Shown piece after piece: positions 47,387 to 56,419 of a DNA stretch of 64,000 bases. The position numbers and the translations under genes were made by a program. The stretch is from Bradyrhizobium aeschynomenes (GTDB lineage: Bacteria > Pseudomonadota > Alphaproteobacteria > Rhizobiales > Xanthobacteraceae): assembly GCF_013178945.1 (NCBI RefSeq), contig NZ_JABFDM010000002.1, positions 124,001-188,000 of the forward strand. Direction: 5' to 3'. The notes under the pieces are model-generated. The model saw only the letters and a program-made list of their open reading frames with translations, searched no databases and was not told where the DNA came from. How positions within the stretch are numbered: position 1 is the first letter of the stretch; every line of letters starts with the position of its first letter.

Positions 47387-47430
47387 TTGACACTAGCACA
47401 CTTAGTTGTACTGTCCAACTTACTTAGTTG
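47387..47430 (+). promoter_or_regulatory. Promoter with overlapping operator half-sites
   Basis: TTGACA (47387-47392) and TACTGT (47409-47414), 16 nt apart, form a plausible promoter for the SPFH gene. Three alternating half-sites lie across and after it: AGTTG (47404-47408), CAACT (47416-47420) and AGTTG (47426-47430). The last two make CCAACT-5 nt-AGTTGG, an exact 6-bp inverted repeat. A repressor bound here, probably the divergent NrtR-like protein, would block the polymerase. Confidence 0.6.
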
Positions 47431-47469
47431 GCGTAACACACTTACGCCGTCAAACGTCAGGAGGCCGCC

Positions 47470-48507
47470 ATGTTCGGCTTGCGTTTCATCAAGGCCCAGC
47501 CCACCACCTATCTGCTCAAGTACCGCGCGGGCAGCGTGGTCGAGGAAGGCGCCGGGCTCTCCACCTTCTATTACGGGCCCGCCACCTCGCTGGTCGCGAT
47601 CCCCATCGGCAGCCGCGACGCCGCCTTCATCTTCCAGCAGATCGCCCGCGACTTTCAGACGCTGACGATCCAGGGCCAGGTCACCTACCGCATCGGCGAG
47701 CCGAAGAAGGCGGCGGCGATGCTGAACTTCACCCTCAAGCGCGACGGCAAGACCTACGAGTCCGATGACCCGGAGGAGCTGCCGCAGCGCGTGCTCGGCG
47801 CGGTCGAGGTGCTGGCGCAGCAGGCGGTCAAGGACATGACCCTCCGGGAAGCGCTGCGCGCCTCCGACCGCATCGCGGAGGCGATCGCGGCTGGATTGAA
47901 GCAACGCGCCGACATCGATGCGCTCGGCCTCGAAATCCTCGGCGTCGCGGTGCGCGCGGTGAAGCCGACGCCGGAAACCGCCAAGGCGCTGGAGGCCGAG
48001 GCGCGTGAGGCGATCCTGAAGACCGCGGACGAAGCGATCTTCGCCCGGCGCAATTTCGCGGTCGAGCGCGAGCGGGCCATCCGCGAGAGCGAGCTCGATA
48101 CCGAGATCGCGGTCGAGCAGAAGAAGCGCTCGATCCGCGAGACGCAGATGGATGCGGAGACCAGCGTGGCCGCGAAGAAGAACGAGCTGCGCGAGGCCGG
48201 CATGGTCGCCGACATCGGGCTGGAGGCGAAGCGCAAGGACTTCGTGGCGCTGAATGCCTCCAATACCCGCACGCTGGCCGATGCCGAAGCCTATCGCGTC
48301 GGGGCGCTGATGAAGATCTTCGAGGGCGTCGACACCCGCGTGATCCAGGCGCTGGCGGCGACCGGCATGCAGCCGGGCCAGCTGATCGCGCAGGCCTTCT
48401 CCGGGCTGGCCGAAAAGGCCGAGAAGATCGGCCAGCTCAACGTCTCGCCCGAGCTGCTGAACAGCCTGATGCAGAAGCCTGCGGAGGCGCCCCGTGTCCG
48501 GCAATGA
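47470..48507 (+). CDS. SPFH/band 7 domain protein
   Basis: This 345-residue protein starts MFGLRFIKAQPTTYLLKYRA with AGGAGG upstream. The SPFH domain spans about residues 15-165 and contains PIGSRDAAFIFQQIARDFQT and VLGAVEVLAQQAVKDMTLRE. A long Glu/Lys/Arg-rich coiled coil follows (about residues 170-260, repeated EAREAIL, ERERAIRESELDTEIAVEQK). There is no N-terminal transmembrane helix, so membrane contact would be peripheral or through assembly. SPFH proteins form oligomeric cages or scaffolds. It is divergent from an NrtR-like regulator and overlaps the next gene by 14 bp. Confidence 0.9.
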   Translation: MFGLRFIKAQPTTYLLKYRAGSVVEEGAGLSTFYYGPATSLVAIPIGSRDAAFIFQQIARDFQTLTIQGQVTYRIGEPKKAAAMLNFTLKRDGKTYESDDPEELPQRVLGAVEVLAQQAVKDMTLREALRASDRIAEAIAAGLKQRADIDALGLEILGVAVRAVKPTPETAKALEAEAREAILKTADEAIFARRNFAVERERAIRESELDTEIAVEQKKRSIRETQMDAETSVAAKKNELREAGMVADIGLEAKRKDFVALNASNTRTLADAEAYRVGALMKIFEGVDTRVIQALAATGMQPGQLIAQAFSGLAEKAEKIGQLNVSPELLNSLMQKPAEAPRVRQ

Positions 48508-49423
48508 CCGCAAGGTGGTGCTGGTCACCAGGAGAACGCGGCTCGAGGAGCTGATCGCAAAATTTCTCACCGCGGACCAGGCCCGCTTCTATGTCGAGCA
48601 TCTCGGCGCCGACTTCTCGGACTACGAACGCGAGCACGCGGCCTACCAGGCCGCGCGCGCCACGGCGACGCAGACGCTGGAGCGCTGGGGCCGCTACCAG
48701 ATCGTGGACCGCGGCTTCCTGCCGAACTTCATCTTCGGCCCCGCCGACATCGTTGCTGCGCTCGGCCCCGACGGGCTAGTCGCCAACACCATGAAATATC
48801 TCGACGGCCAGCCGCTGCTCGGCCTCAACCCGGATGCGGCTCGGCATGACGGCGTGCTGCTGCCGTTCGCGCCGGAGGACCTCGCGAGACTCTTGCCGGA
48901 GGTGGCTGCCGACAAGCGCGCGGCCAAGGCGGTGACCATGGCGCGCGCGAGCCTCGCCGACGGCCAGGTGCTCCATGCCGTCAACGACCTCTTCATCGGC
49001 GCCCGCACGCACGTCTCGGCGCGCTACGAAATCGCGACGCGCGAGGCGCAGGAGCGGCAGTCGTCGAGCGGACTGATCGTGGCGACGGGGCTCGGCTCAA
49101 CGGCCTGGTTCAAGAGCATCGTCACCGGCGCGCTGGCGATCGCCGGCAGCTATGGCAGTCACGGCGATGGCGGCTACACCGCCCTGCCCTGGGACGCCCG
49201 CAAGCTCCGCTTCGCCGTCCGCGAGCCGTTCCCGAGCAAGACCTCGCAGACCTCGCTGGTGTGCGGCGGCCTCGCCGGCGCGGAGACCCTGCGCCTGCGC
49301 TCGCTGATGCCGGAGAGCGGCGTGATCTTCTCGGACGGCGTCGAGGCGGATCATCTCGATTTCAATGCAGGGACCGAGGCCGTGATCTCGATTGCAGAAC
49401 GGCAAGGGCGACTGATCGTCTAA
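48494..49423 (+). CDS. NAD-kinase-like protein (GPDG variant)
   Basis: This 309-residue protein starts at GTG inside the end of the SPFH gene, with GGAGG upstream. It has the NAD-kinase/diacylglycerol-kinase-like fold. In place of the catalytic GGDG there is GPDG (residues 91-94, VAALGPDGLVANTMKYLDGQ). A degenerate N-D pair lies at 164-165 where NAD kinases have NE, and GLGSTAWFKS at 199-208 matches the GSTAY region. The N-terminal 70 residues are specific to this subgroup. It might phosphorylate or only bind a dinucleotide. Overlap with the SPFH gene and the NrtR-like neighbour point to a NAD-linked membrane function. A diverged copy of its last 16 codons follows the stop. Confidence 0.82.
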   Translation: MSGNDRKVVLVTRRTRLEELIAKFLTADQARFYVEHLGADFSDYEREHAAYQAARATATQTLERWGRYQIVDRGFLPNFIFGPADIVAALGPDGLVANTMKYLDGQPLLGLNPDAARHDGVLLPFAPEDLARLLPEVAADKRAAKAVTMARASLADGQVLHAVNDLFIGARTHVSARYEIATREAQERQSSSGLIVATGLGSTAWFKSIVTGALAIAGSYGSHGDGGYTALPWDARKLRFAVREPFPSKTSQTSLVCGGLAGAETLRLRSLMPESGVIFSDGVEADHLDFNAGTEAVISIAERQGRLIV

Positions 49424-49426
49424 TCC

Positions 49427-49474
49427 GAGGCCGCAATCGGGATCGCGGAACGGCAGGGTCGATTGATCGTGTAG
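49427..49474 (+). pseudogene. Diverged duplicate of the 3' end of the NAD-kinase-like gene
   Basis: The 48 nt after the stop codon repeat the last 48 nt of the gene (49376-49423) at a distance of 51 nt, in the same frame. Thirty-seven of 48 positions match by hand count. The encoded ends are EAVISIAERQGRLIV and EAAIGIAERQGRLIV, each followed by a stop. Most changes are at third codon positions, so the second copy evolved as coding sequence before it became a remnant. Confidence 0.8.
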
Positions 49475-49492
49475 CCGCACGGGCTACACTCC

Positions 49493-51454
49493 TCATTTCC
49501 GCGCGAACACCAGTACGCCGTTGGCCGGGATCGTCACCATCGCCGAATTCGGCTGGCCGTGCAGCGCGGGGCCGTTCGCGGTCACCGCGCCGTTGTTGCC
49601 GACGACGCCGGGATTGACCCAATTGTCGTAGACGTCGCTGTTGAACACCTCATGCCACGTGCCGCCAGCGGGAAAGCCGATCGCGTAGTCGCGCCATGGT
49701 GTTTCGCTGAGGCTCGCGATCACCATGACGTCGTCGCCTTGGCCGTCCCAGCGGTGGAAGGCTAGGACGCGGTTGGCGTCATGGACGTGGACGATGGCGC
49801 AGCCCTCGGATGTCAGCGCCGGATGGGTGCGACGGATGGCGATCAGCTCTGATGTGAAGCGCGTTGCGTCCGCGGTGATCTTGTCCTCGCCGTCGAGCAG
49901 CGCCCACTGGATCGTGGTGTCCAGGCTGGGCGTGTCGCTCCAGGGCCGGTCCTCGAACAGCTCCTGGCCCATGAACAGCATCGGGATGCCCGGCGCGGTC
50001 AGCAGCAGGCCGGTGGCGACGCGGCAGCGGCTGCGCGCGTACCAGCAGCGGCTGTCGACGGGATCGGCGAGACGCGAGATGCGCGGCTCGCGCCCGGCAT
50101 AGACGATGTCGTGGTTCTCGATCGAATTGACAGCGCGCCAGCGCTGGCCGAGGCCGAGATCGGCGATCGCCGCGGCAATCGGCTGCATGGCGACCTGAGC
50201 CCCTGCCCCGCCGGCCGCGCCGGCGATCGCGCCGCGCACGGCGAGCCGCAGGCCATCGCTCCAGGTCGCATCGAACCCCGCGCCGCCCGTGGCGATGGTC
50301 TTCACCACCCACGGATTGACCGGCCAGAATTCGGCGATCTGGATCGCGTCAGGCTTCTCCGCGCGCAGCGCCTCGGTCAGTTGCTGGCAGGTTGCCCAGC
50401 CGCCGAAGCGGTCCATCACGCTAACCTCGTCGAAGCGCAGGCCGTCGGCGTGATATTCGCGGTAGAACATGATCGCGTTGTCGACGAGGTACTGCCGCAC
50501 GTCGGCATTCCAGTAGGCAAACACCTGGCCGCCGGCCCAGCCCTGGTCGGTGAAATACAGGCTGCGATTGGGATCGCCGTAAGGCTGGCGGTCGAAGAAC
50601 CAGATGCTGGCCTCGTCGAAACCGCCCCCGGCGTGGTTATAGACGACGTCGAACAGCACGGCGATGCCATGGACATGGCAAACGTCGATCAGCGCGCGCA
50701 ACTGGTCGTCGCAATGCCTGACGACGCCGAGATCGGCGTAAGGCGCGGCGCCCGCGGCCATCAGGATCTCGTTGGTCCGCGCGAAATAGGCCGCGAGATG
50801 CGCCTCCTCCGCCTCGCCATAGTCCGTCTCGGGGCTGAACAGGTCGGTGCCGTTGTAGCCCATGCTGAACATAGTCGGGAATTCCTGCACCGGCAGCAGC
50901 TCGATGGCGTTGATGCCGAGCTTGGCGAGGTGCGGCACACGCTCGATCACGTCGAAGAAGCAGCCGTCGGGATTGCCCGCCTTCATGTCGAACGTGCCGA
51001 CATGGAGCTGATAGATCACCAGCTCGTTGCTGGGGGGCGGCGCGAAATCAGCGTCATGCCAGGGAAAGGCTTGCGGGTTGCGCAGCACCGAATGCGCCTG
51101 CGGGAACGGTGGATCGACGGTGAGCAGACGCGCGTGGGGATCGCGCTTGTAGCCCGAATGGCCCTCGCCCTCGACGAAGTACATGTAGGCGTCGCCGTCC
51201 TTCAAGGATGGGATGAAGACCGCCCAATGACCGTTGCCGATCGGCGCCAGGCGGCAGCTCGCATCCTGCGCCCAGTCGTTGAACGGGCCGGAGACGTAGA
51301 TCGCCTTGGCATGCGGCGCGAACACGCGGAACGTGGCGCCGCCCGTCACGAGCGTGCCGCCCATGGGAGCCTGGAGAAGGTGCATCTGCCGCAGCGAAAT
51401 CCTCAAGCCTTCGGGGAACGGCGGCAGCGTAACAGGTTCCAGCAGCATATCCAC
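49493..51454 (-). CDS. GH13 family alpha-glucan enzyme with CBM48 (branching or trehalohydrolase type)
   Basis: This 653-residue protein has an N-terminal CBM48/E-set domain (about residues 30-125, FRVFAPHAKAIYVSGPFNDW) and a GH13 barrel. The barrel shows DVVYNH (region I), GLRFDEVSVMD (region II, nucleophile Asp), QIAEFWP (region III, acid/base Glu) and SIENHD (region IV, Asp). The C-terminal beta domain ends IPANGVLVFARK. It probably acts in the cytoplasm on glycogen- or maltodextrin-like alpha-glucan. The choice between branching enzyme, trehalohydrolase (treZ) and debranching activity cannot be made by eye. It is convergent with the NAD-kinase-like gene, and csaA lies 17 bp upstream on the same strand. 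Confidence 0.88.
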   Translation of the reverse strand: MDMLLEPVTLPPFPEGLRISLRQMHLLQAPMGGTLVTGGATFRVFAPHAKAIYVSGPFNDWAQDASCRLAPIGNGHWAVFIPSLKDGDAYMYFVEGEGHSGYKRDPHARLLTVDPPFPQAHSVLRNPQAFPWHDADFAPPPSNELVIYQLHVGTFDMKAGNPDGCFFDVIERVPHLAKLGINAIELLPVQEFPTMFSMGYNGTDLFSPETDYGEAEEAHLAAYFARTNEILMAAGAAPYADLGVVRHCDDQLRALIDVCHVHGIAVLFDVVYNHAGGGFDEASIWFFDRQPYGDPNRSLYFTDQGWAGGQVFAYWNADVRQYLVDNAIMFYREYHADGLRFDEVSVMDRFGGWATCQQLTEALRAEKPDAIQIAEFWPVNPWVVKTIATGGAGFDATWSDGLRLAVRGAIAGAAGGAGAQVAMQPIAAAIADLGLGQRWRAVNSIENHDIVYAGREPRISRLADPVDSRCWYARSRCRVATGLLLTAPGIPMLFMGQELFEDRPWSDTPSLDTTIQWALLDGEDKITADATRFTSELIAIRRTHPALTSEGCAIVHVHDANRVLAFHRWDGQGDDVMVIASLSETPWRDYAIGFPAGGTWHEVFNSDVYDNWVNPGVVGNNGAVTANGPALHGQPNSAMVTIPANGVLVFARK

Positions 51455-51471
51455 GGTATCGGCTCCCCTGC

Positions 51472-51843
51472 TCAGAACAGCCGCGCGCCGTTCGGCACGC
51501 GCTTGTCGGGCTGGAACAGCACGACGTTGCCCTGTTCGTCGGGAAAGCCGAGCGTCAGCACCTCGGACATGAATTTGCCGATCTGGCGCGGCGGGAAGTT
51601 GACGACCGCGGCGACCTGGCGGCCGACCAGCGTCACCGGATCATAGAGCGAGGCGATCTGCGCGCTGGAGCGCTTGGTGCCGATGGCGGGTCCGAAATCG
51701 ATCGTCAGCTTCAGCGATGGCTTGCGCGCCTCCGGATACGGCTCGGCGGCGACGACGGTGCCGGCGCGGATGTCGACGGCCAGGAACTGGTCGAAGCTGA
51801 TCTGCGCGGCCGCCGGTGCTGTCGGATCATGGGCGAGATGCAT
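51472..51843 (-). CDS. csaA: CsaA-like tRNA-binding protein
   Basis: This 123-residue protein consists of one tRNA-binding OB-fold domain of the type found at the C-terminus of MetRS and PheRS. It contains FLAVDIRAGTVVAAEPYPEA, GTKRSSAQIASLYDP and VGRQVAAVVNFPPRQIG, the CsaA signatures. CsaA has been described in Bacillus as an export-related chaperone, and the fold binds tRNA. About 16 extra residues precede the usual family start. It is followed by the GH13 gene after 17 bp and may be co-transcribed with it. Confidence 0.88.
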   Translation of the reverse strand: MHLAHDPTAPAAAQISFDQFLAVDIRAGTVVAAEPYPEARKPSLKLTIDFGPAIGTKRSSAQIASLYDPVTLVGRQVAAVVNFPPRQIGKFMSEVLTLGFPDEQGNVVLFQPDKRVPNGARLF

Positions 51844-52269
51844 GGCGGCCTCTTCGAACGCGGGACATGCCGCGCCAATCGGGTTCCGGCGCGGCGGTGG
51901 ACTTGAGATTCCTCAACCGGATCAATTTCTAGTCGCCGGGTCGGGCGGTGACAATGCACCGGCCTGGGGATGGCGCGTGCGCAGGGACGATTGGGAAGGT
52001 CGGTGTGGCCGATGAGCAGCAGGCCGCGCCCGCTTGGGGAAGAGCCCCGCTGCTTTCCCACGCTCCGCCGTCGTCCCGGCGCACGCCGGGACCCATAACC
52101 ACAGGCCGTGGTCGTGACACGAGACGGCCAGGCTTGCGCAAGCCAACAGCCGACACGGAGCATGGGGCCCGGGTCAGCGCCCGCCGCCGCTTCGCGTCGG
52201 CGGGCTTGCCCGGGACGACAACGGAGGTTGGCGTGAGAGCGGGTGATCAGAGCCGCAGCGCCACACCAA
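51844..52269. other. Intergenic region with one repeat
   Basis: This 426-bp spacer lies between csaA (its upstream side) and the end of the dppF-like gene. Besides the palindromic repeat at 52070-52219 it contains no supported gene. The csaA promoter should be near 51850-51950, but no strong consensus is visible. Confidence 0.4.
52070..52219. repeat. Dispersed palindromic repeat (GTCGTCCCGGCGAACGCC type)
   Basis: The left arm GTCGTCCCGGCGCACGCCGG and a diverged right arm GGCTTGCCCGGGACGAC bracket about 110 bp. CGCCCGCCGCCGCTTCGCG and GGCGGGC in the right half make an added hairpin. It is a longer and more degenerate copy than 44128-44244. Confidence 0.75.
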
Positions 52270-53243
52270 CTACGCGGGGTTCTCCAAATGACACGCCACC
52301 CACTGCTCCTCGCCCTTCAACCTCAGCTCCGGCACTTCGCTCCGGCAGCGGTCGAAGGCCAGAGGGCAACGCGTATGGAAGCGGCAGCCTTTCGGCGGAT
52401 TGACCGGGCTCGGCACGTCGCCCTTGAGGATGATCGGGCTGCGCTCGGCGCCGGGCTCGGGGATCGGCACGGCTGACAGCAGCGCCTTGGTGTAGGGATG
52501 GCCGGGGCTGGCGAAGATCTGACGGCGCGGGGCGATCTCGACGATGCGGCCGAGATACATCACGGCGACGCGATGCGTCATGTGCTCGACGATGGCGAGG
52601 TCGTGGCTGATGAACAGCAGCGCGAGGCCGAACTCGCGCTGCAGATCCTGCAGCAGGTTGACGATCTGCGCCTTGACGGAGACGTCGAGCGCCGACACCG
52701 CCTCGTCGCAGACGATGAGGTCGGGCTTGGCGGCGAGCGCGCGCGCGATGCCGATGCGCTGGCGCTGGCCGCCGGAGAATTCATGCGGCCTGCGGCTCAC
52801 GGCGTCGCGCGGCAGGCGAACGATCTCCATCAGCTCCTTGATGCGCGCATCGAGTTCGGCCTTGTCCTTGGCGAGCCCGAAATTGTTGATCGGCTCGGCG
52901 AGGATGTCGCGGATCCGCATCCGCGGGTTGAGGCTGGAAAACGGGTCCTGGAACACGACCTGGACGCGACGGCGCATCTCGCGCAGGCTGCCAGGGCCAA
53001 GATCATCGATGCGCTTGCCGTCGAGCACGATCTGGCCGCCGGTGATGTCGAACAGCCGCAGGATGGCGCGGCCGACGGTGGACTTGCCGCAGCCGGATTC
53101 GCCGACCAGCGACAAGGTCTCGCCGCGCGCGATCTCGAACGACACGCCGTCGACGGCGTGCACCCGGCTCTTGCTGCGGCCGAACAGGCCACTGCGGATC
53201 GGAAAATGCTTCTTGAGGTCGTTGACCTGGAGCAGTGGCATGG

Positions 53244-53247
<4 letters not shown>
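52270..53247 (-). CDS. ABC transporter ATP-binding protein, DppF/OppF type
   Basis: This 325-residue ATPase has Walker [10 protein letters not shown] (about residues 49-57), signature [15 protein letters not shown] and Walker [15 protein letters not shown]. The C-terminal oligopeptide-transporter segment carries cysteines ([17 protein letters not shown]) typical of Opp/Dpp ATPases, which can bind an iron-sulfur cluster in some members. It pairs with the DppD-type ATPase encoded just upstream through an ATGA overlap. It is the last gene of the importer operon. Confidence 0.93.
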
Positions 53248-54233
<986 letters not shown>

Positions 54234-54318
54234 CAGGTGAGCTCCGGGTCGGACGCGTGATCGCAAATGACCTCGCTCGATCTGACCGAGTCCGTGGCGG
54301 GCTGCACTCTCGCCCCAC

Positions 54319-54465
54319 GTCGTTCCGGGGCGCGCGTCAGCGCGAGCCCGGAACCCATACCCACAGGGAGACGTGTGAGGCACGCTCGTAGTGGGATCCC
54401 GCCCCACATCATCTGCCTGTGGTTATGGATTCCGGGCTCAGCCCTGCGGGCTGCCCCGGAATGAC
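54319..54465. repeat. Dispersed palindromic repeat (CATTCCGGGGCG type)
   Basis: GTCGTTCCGGGGCGCGCG and CTGCCCCGGAATGAC are the outer arms, with inner GGAACCCATACCCACAGG and CCTGTGGTTATGGATTCC. It lies between the dppC-like and dppD-like genes, inside an importer operon. It could lower expression of the ATPase genes or stabilise upstream mRNA. Confidence 0.88.
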
Positions 54466-54549
54466 GGGCGGAGAGAGTGGAGTGAGCCATCGGCAGCGTT
54501 GTCGCGGGTGCTGCGATTGCGCGGGCGGACATGGTTCTGCTCGCTCCGC

Positions 54550-55467
54550 TCATGGTGATTTCGCCATGCGCGGGTCGAGCGCGTCGCGGAGGCCGTCGCC
54601 GACGAGGTTGACGGCGAGCACCGTGACCGAGAGGAACGCGGCCGGGAAGAACACGATGTAGGGCTTGACCTGCCACAGCGCGCGGCCCTCGGCCATGATG
54701 TTGCCCCAGGACGGAATGGTCGGCGGCGTGCCGGCGCCGATGAAGGACAGGATCGCCTCGGTGATCATGGCGCTGGCACAGATATAGGTCGCCTGCACCA
54801 GCATCGGCGCCGTCGTGTTGGGCAGGATGTGGCGCAGGATCACCATCGGCGTGCGCGTGCCGGAGGCGACCGCGCCATCGACATAGGGCTGCTCGCGCAA
54901 GCTCAGCACCACGCCGCGCACCAGGCGCGCGACGCGCGGGATCTCGGCGATGGTAATGGCGAGGATGACGTTGCCGACGCTGCCCCGAGTCAGCGCCATC
55001 AGCGCCACGGCCAGCAGGATCGGCGGGATCGACATCAGCCCGTCCATGCAGCGCATCAGCACGCCGTCGGCCCAGCGCACGAAGCCGGCGACGAGGCCGA
55101 TCGCGAGCCCGATCAGCGAGGCCGCCAGAGCGACCGAGAGGCCCACCGTGAGCGAGACGCGGGTGCCGTACAGCACGCGCGAATAGATGTCGCGGCCCAG
55201 CGCATCGGTGCCGAACCAGAAATCCGCCGACGGCAGCCGCGTGCGCTTGGCCGGCGCGATCGCGGTGGGGTCAACGGTGAAGAGGAACGGCGCGAACACG
55301 CCGATGATGACGAGTACCAGCAGCAGCGCGCCGCCGATCGCGACCGTCGGATGGTTGCGCAGGAAGCCGATGGCGCCGCGCCGGATCTTCGGGGCCGCCA
55401 TCAGGTCGGGCAGACGAGGCGCGACGACGAGGCCCGGCGGCGGAGAGGTTGTGGTCGTGGCGGTCAA
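54550..55467 (-). CDS. ABC transporter permease, DppC type
   Basis: This 305-residue inner-membrane permease has about six transmembrane helices. It carries the OppC N-terminal segment (FLRNHPTVAIGGALLLVLVI), DFWFGTDALGRDIYSRVLYG and the EAA loop with YVDGAVASGTRTPMVILRHI. The proposed start is a TTG overlapping the dppB stop (TTGA at 55464-55467), with GAGG about 10 nt upstream. An ATG at 55401 is possible but lacks a ribosome-binding site. It forms the transport channel with the DppB-type permease. Confidence 0.9.
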   Translation of the reverse strand: MTATTTTSPPPGLVVAPRLPDLMAAPKIRRGAIGFLRNHPTVAIGGALLLVLVIIGVFAPFLFTVDPTAIAPAKRTRLPSADFWFGTDALGRDIYSRVLYGTRVSLTVGLSVALAASLIGLAIGLVAGFVRWADGVLMRCMDGLMSIPPILLAVALMALTRGSVGNVILAITIAEIPRVARLVRGVVLSLREQPYVDGAVASGTRTPMVILRHILPNTTAPMLVQATYICASAMITEAILSFIGAGTPPTIPSWGNIMAEGRALWQVKPYIVFFPAAFLSVTVLAVNLVGDGLRDALDPRMAKSP

Positions 55468-56405
55468 TAGCGGATCCTCGGGTCGACCAGGGTGTAGGTG
55501 ATGTCGATCAGGAGATTGACGAGCACGTAGACGAAGCTGAACAGCAGCACGATGCCCTGAATGACAGGATAGTCGCGGCGCAGGATGGCATCGATGGTGA
55601 GGCGGCCCAAACCCGGGATCGCGAACACGCTCTCGGTGACGACGGCGCCGCCGATCAGAAGCGCAATGCCGATGCCGACCACGGTGACGATCGGCACCGC
55701 CGCGTTCTTCAGCGCGTGGATGAACAGGATGCCGCCCTGCCCCAGCCCCTTGGCGCGCGCGGTGCGGATGTAGTCCTGTTGCAAAACCTCGAGCATGGCG
55801 GCGCGGGTGATGCGGGCGATCAGCGCGATGTAGACGCAGCCGAGCGCGACCGCCGGCAGGATCAGGTTCTGCAGCCACGGCCAGAAGCCCTGAGCAAGTG
55901 GCGTGTAGCCTTGCACCGGCAACAGGTCGAACTTCAAGGCAAACACATAAGCGAGGATGTAGCCGACGACGAACACCGGCACCGAGAACCCGAACACGGC
56001 GAACGCCATGATCACGCGGTCGATCCAGGTCCCCGCCTTCCACGCCGCGATGACGCCGAGAGGCACCGCGACGATGATGGTGAGGACCAGGGTCACCATC
56101 ATCAGCGACAAGGTCGGCTCGATGCGCTGGGCGATCATCGAGGCCACCGGCAGGTTGGTGAAGATCGAGGTGCCCAGATCGAAGTGCAGCAGGCGCCACA
56201 CCCAGCTGCCGAACTGGACCAGGAAGGGCTGGTCCAGTCCGAGATTGGCGCGGATGCGCTCGACGTCGGCCGGGCTCGCCTGGTCGCCTGCAATCACCGC
56301 GGCGGGATCACCCGGCGCGATGTAAAGCAGGCTGAAGACGAACAGCGCGACGATCGCCATCACGGGCAAGGTCGACAGCACGCGTCGGAGCGCATAAGCG
56401 AGCAT
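55464..56405 (-). CDS. ABC transporter permease, DppB type
   Basis: This 313-residue inner-membrane permease starts MLAYALRRVLSTLPVMAIVA, a typical DppB/OppB opening. It carries LLYIAPGDPAAVIAG, several transmembrane helices and the EAA loop with DYIRTARAKGLGQGGILFIH. It ends LVDPRIRY. It follows the substrate-binding protein gene by 14 bp and overlaps the DppC-type gene. Confidence 0.94.
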   Translation of the reverse strand: MLAYALRRVLSTLPVMAIVALFVFSLLYIAPGDPAAVIAGDQASPADVERIRANLGLDQPFLVQFGSWVWRLLHFDLGTSIFTNLPVASMIAQRIEPTLSLMMVTLVLTIIVAVPLGVIAAWKAGTWIDRVIMAFAVFGFSVPVFVVGYILAYVFALKFDLLPVQGYTPLAQGFWPWLQNLILPAVALGCVYIALIARITRAAMLEVLQQDYIRTARAKGLGQGGILFIHALKNAAVPIVTVVGIGIALLIGGAVVTESVFAIPGLGRLTIDAILRRDYPVIQGIVLLFSFVYVLVNLLIDITYTLVDPRIRY

Positions 56406-56419
56406 CTGAGGTCAGCGCC

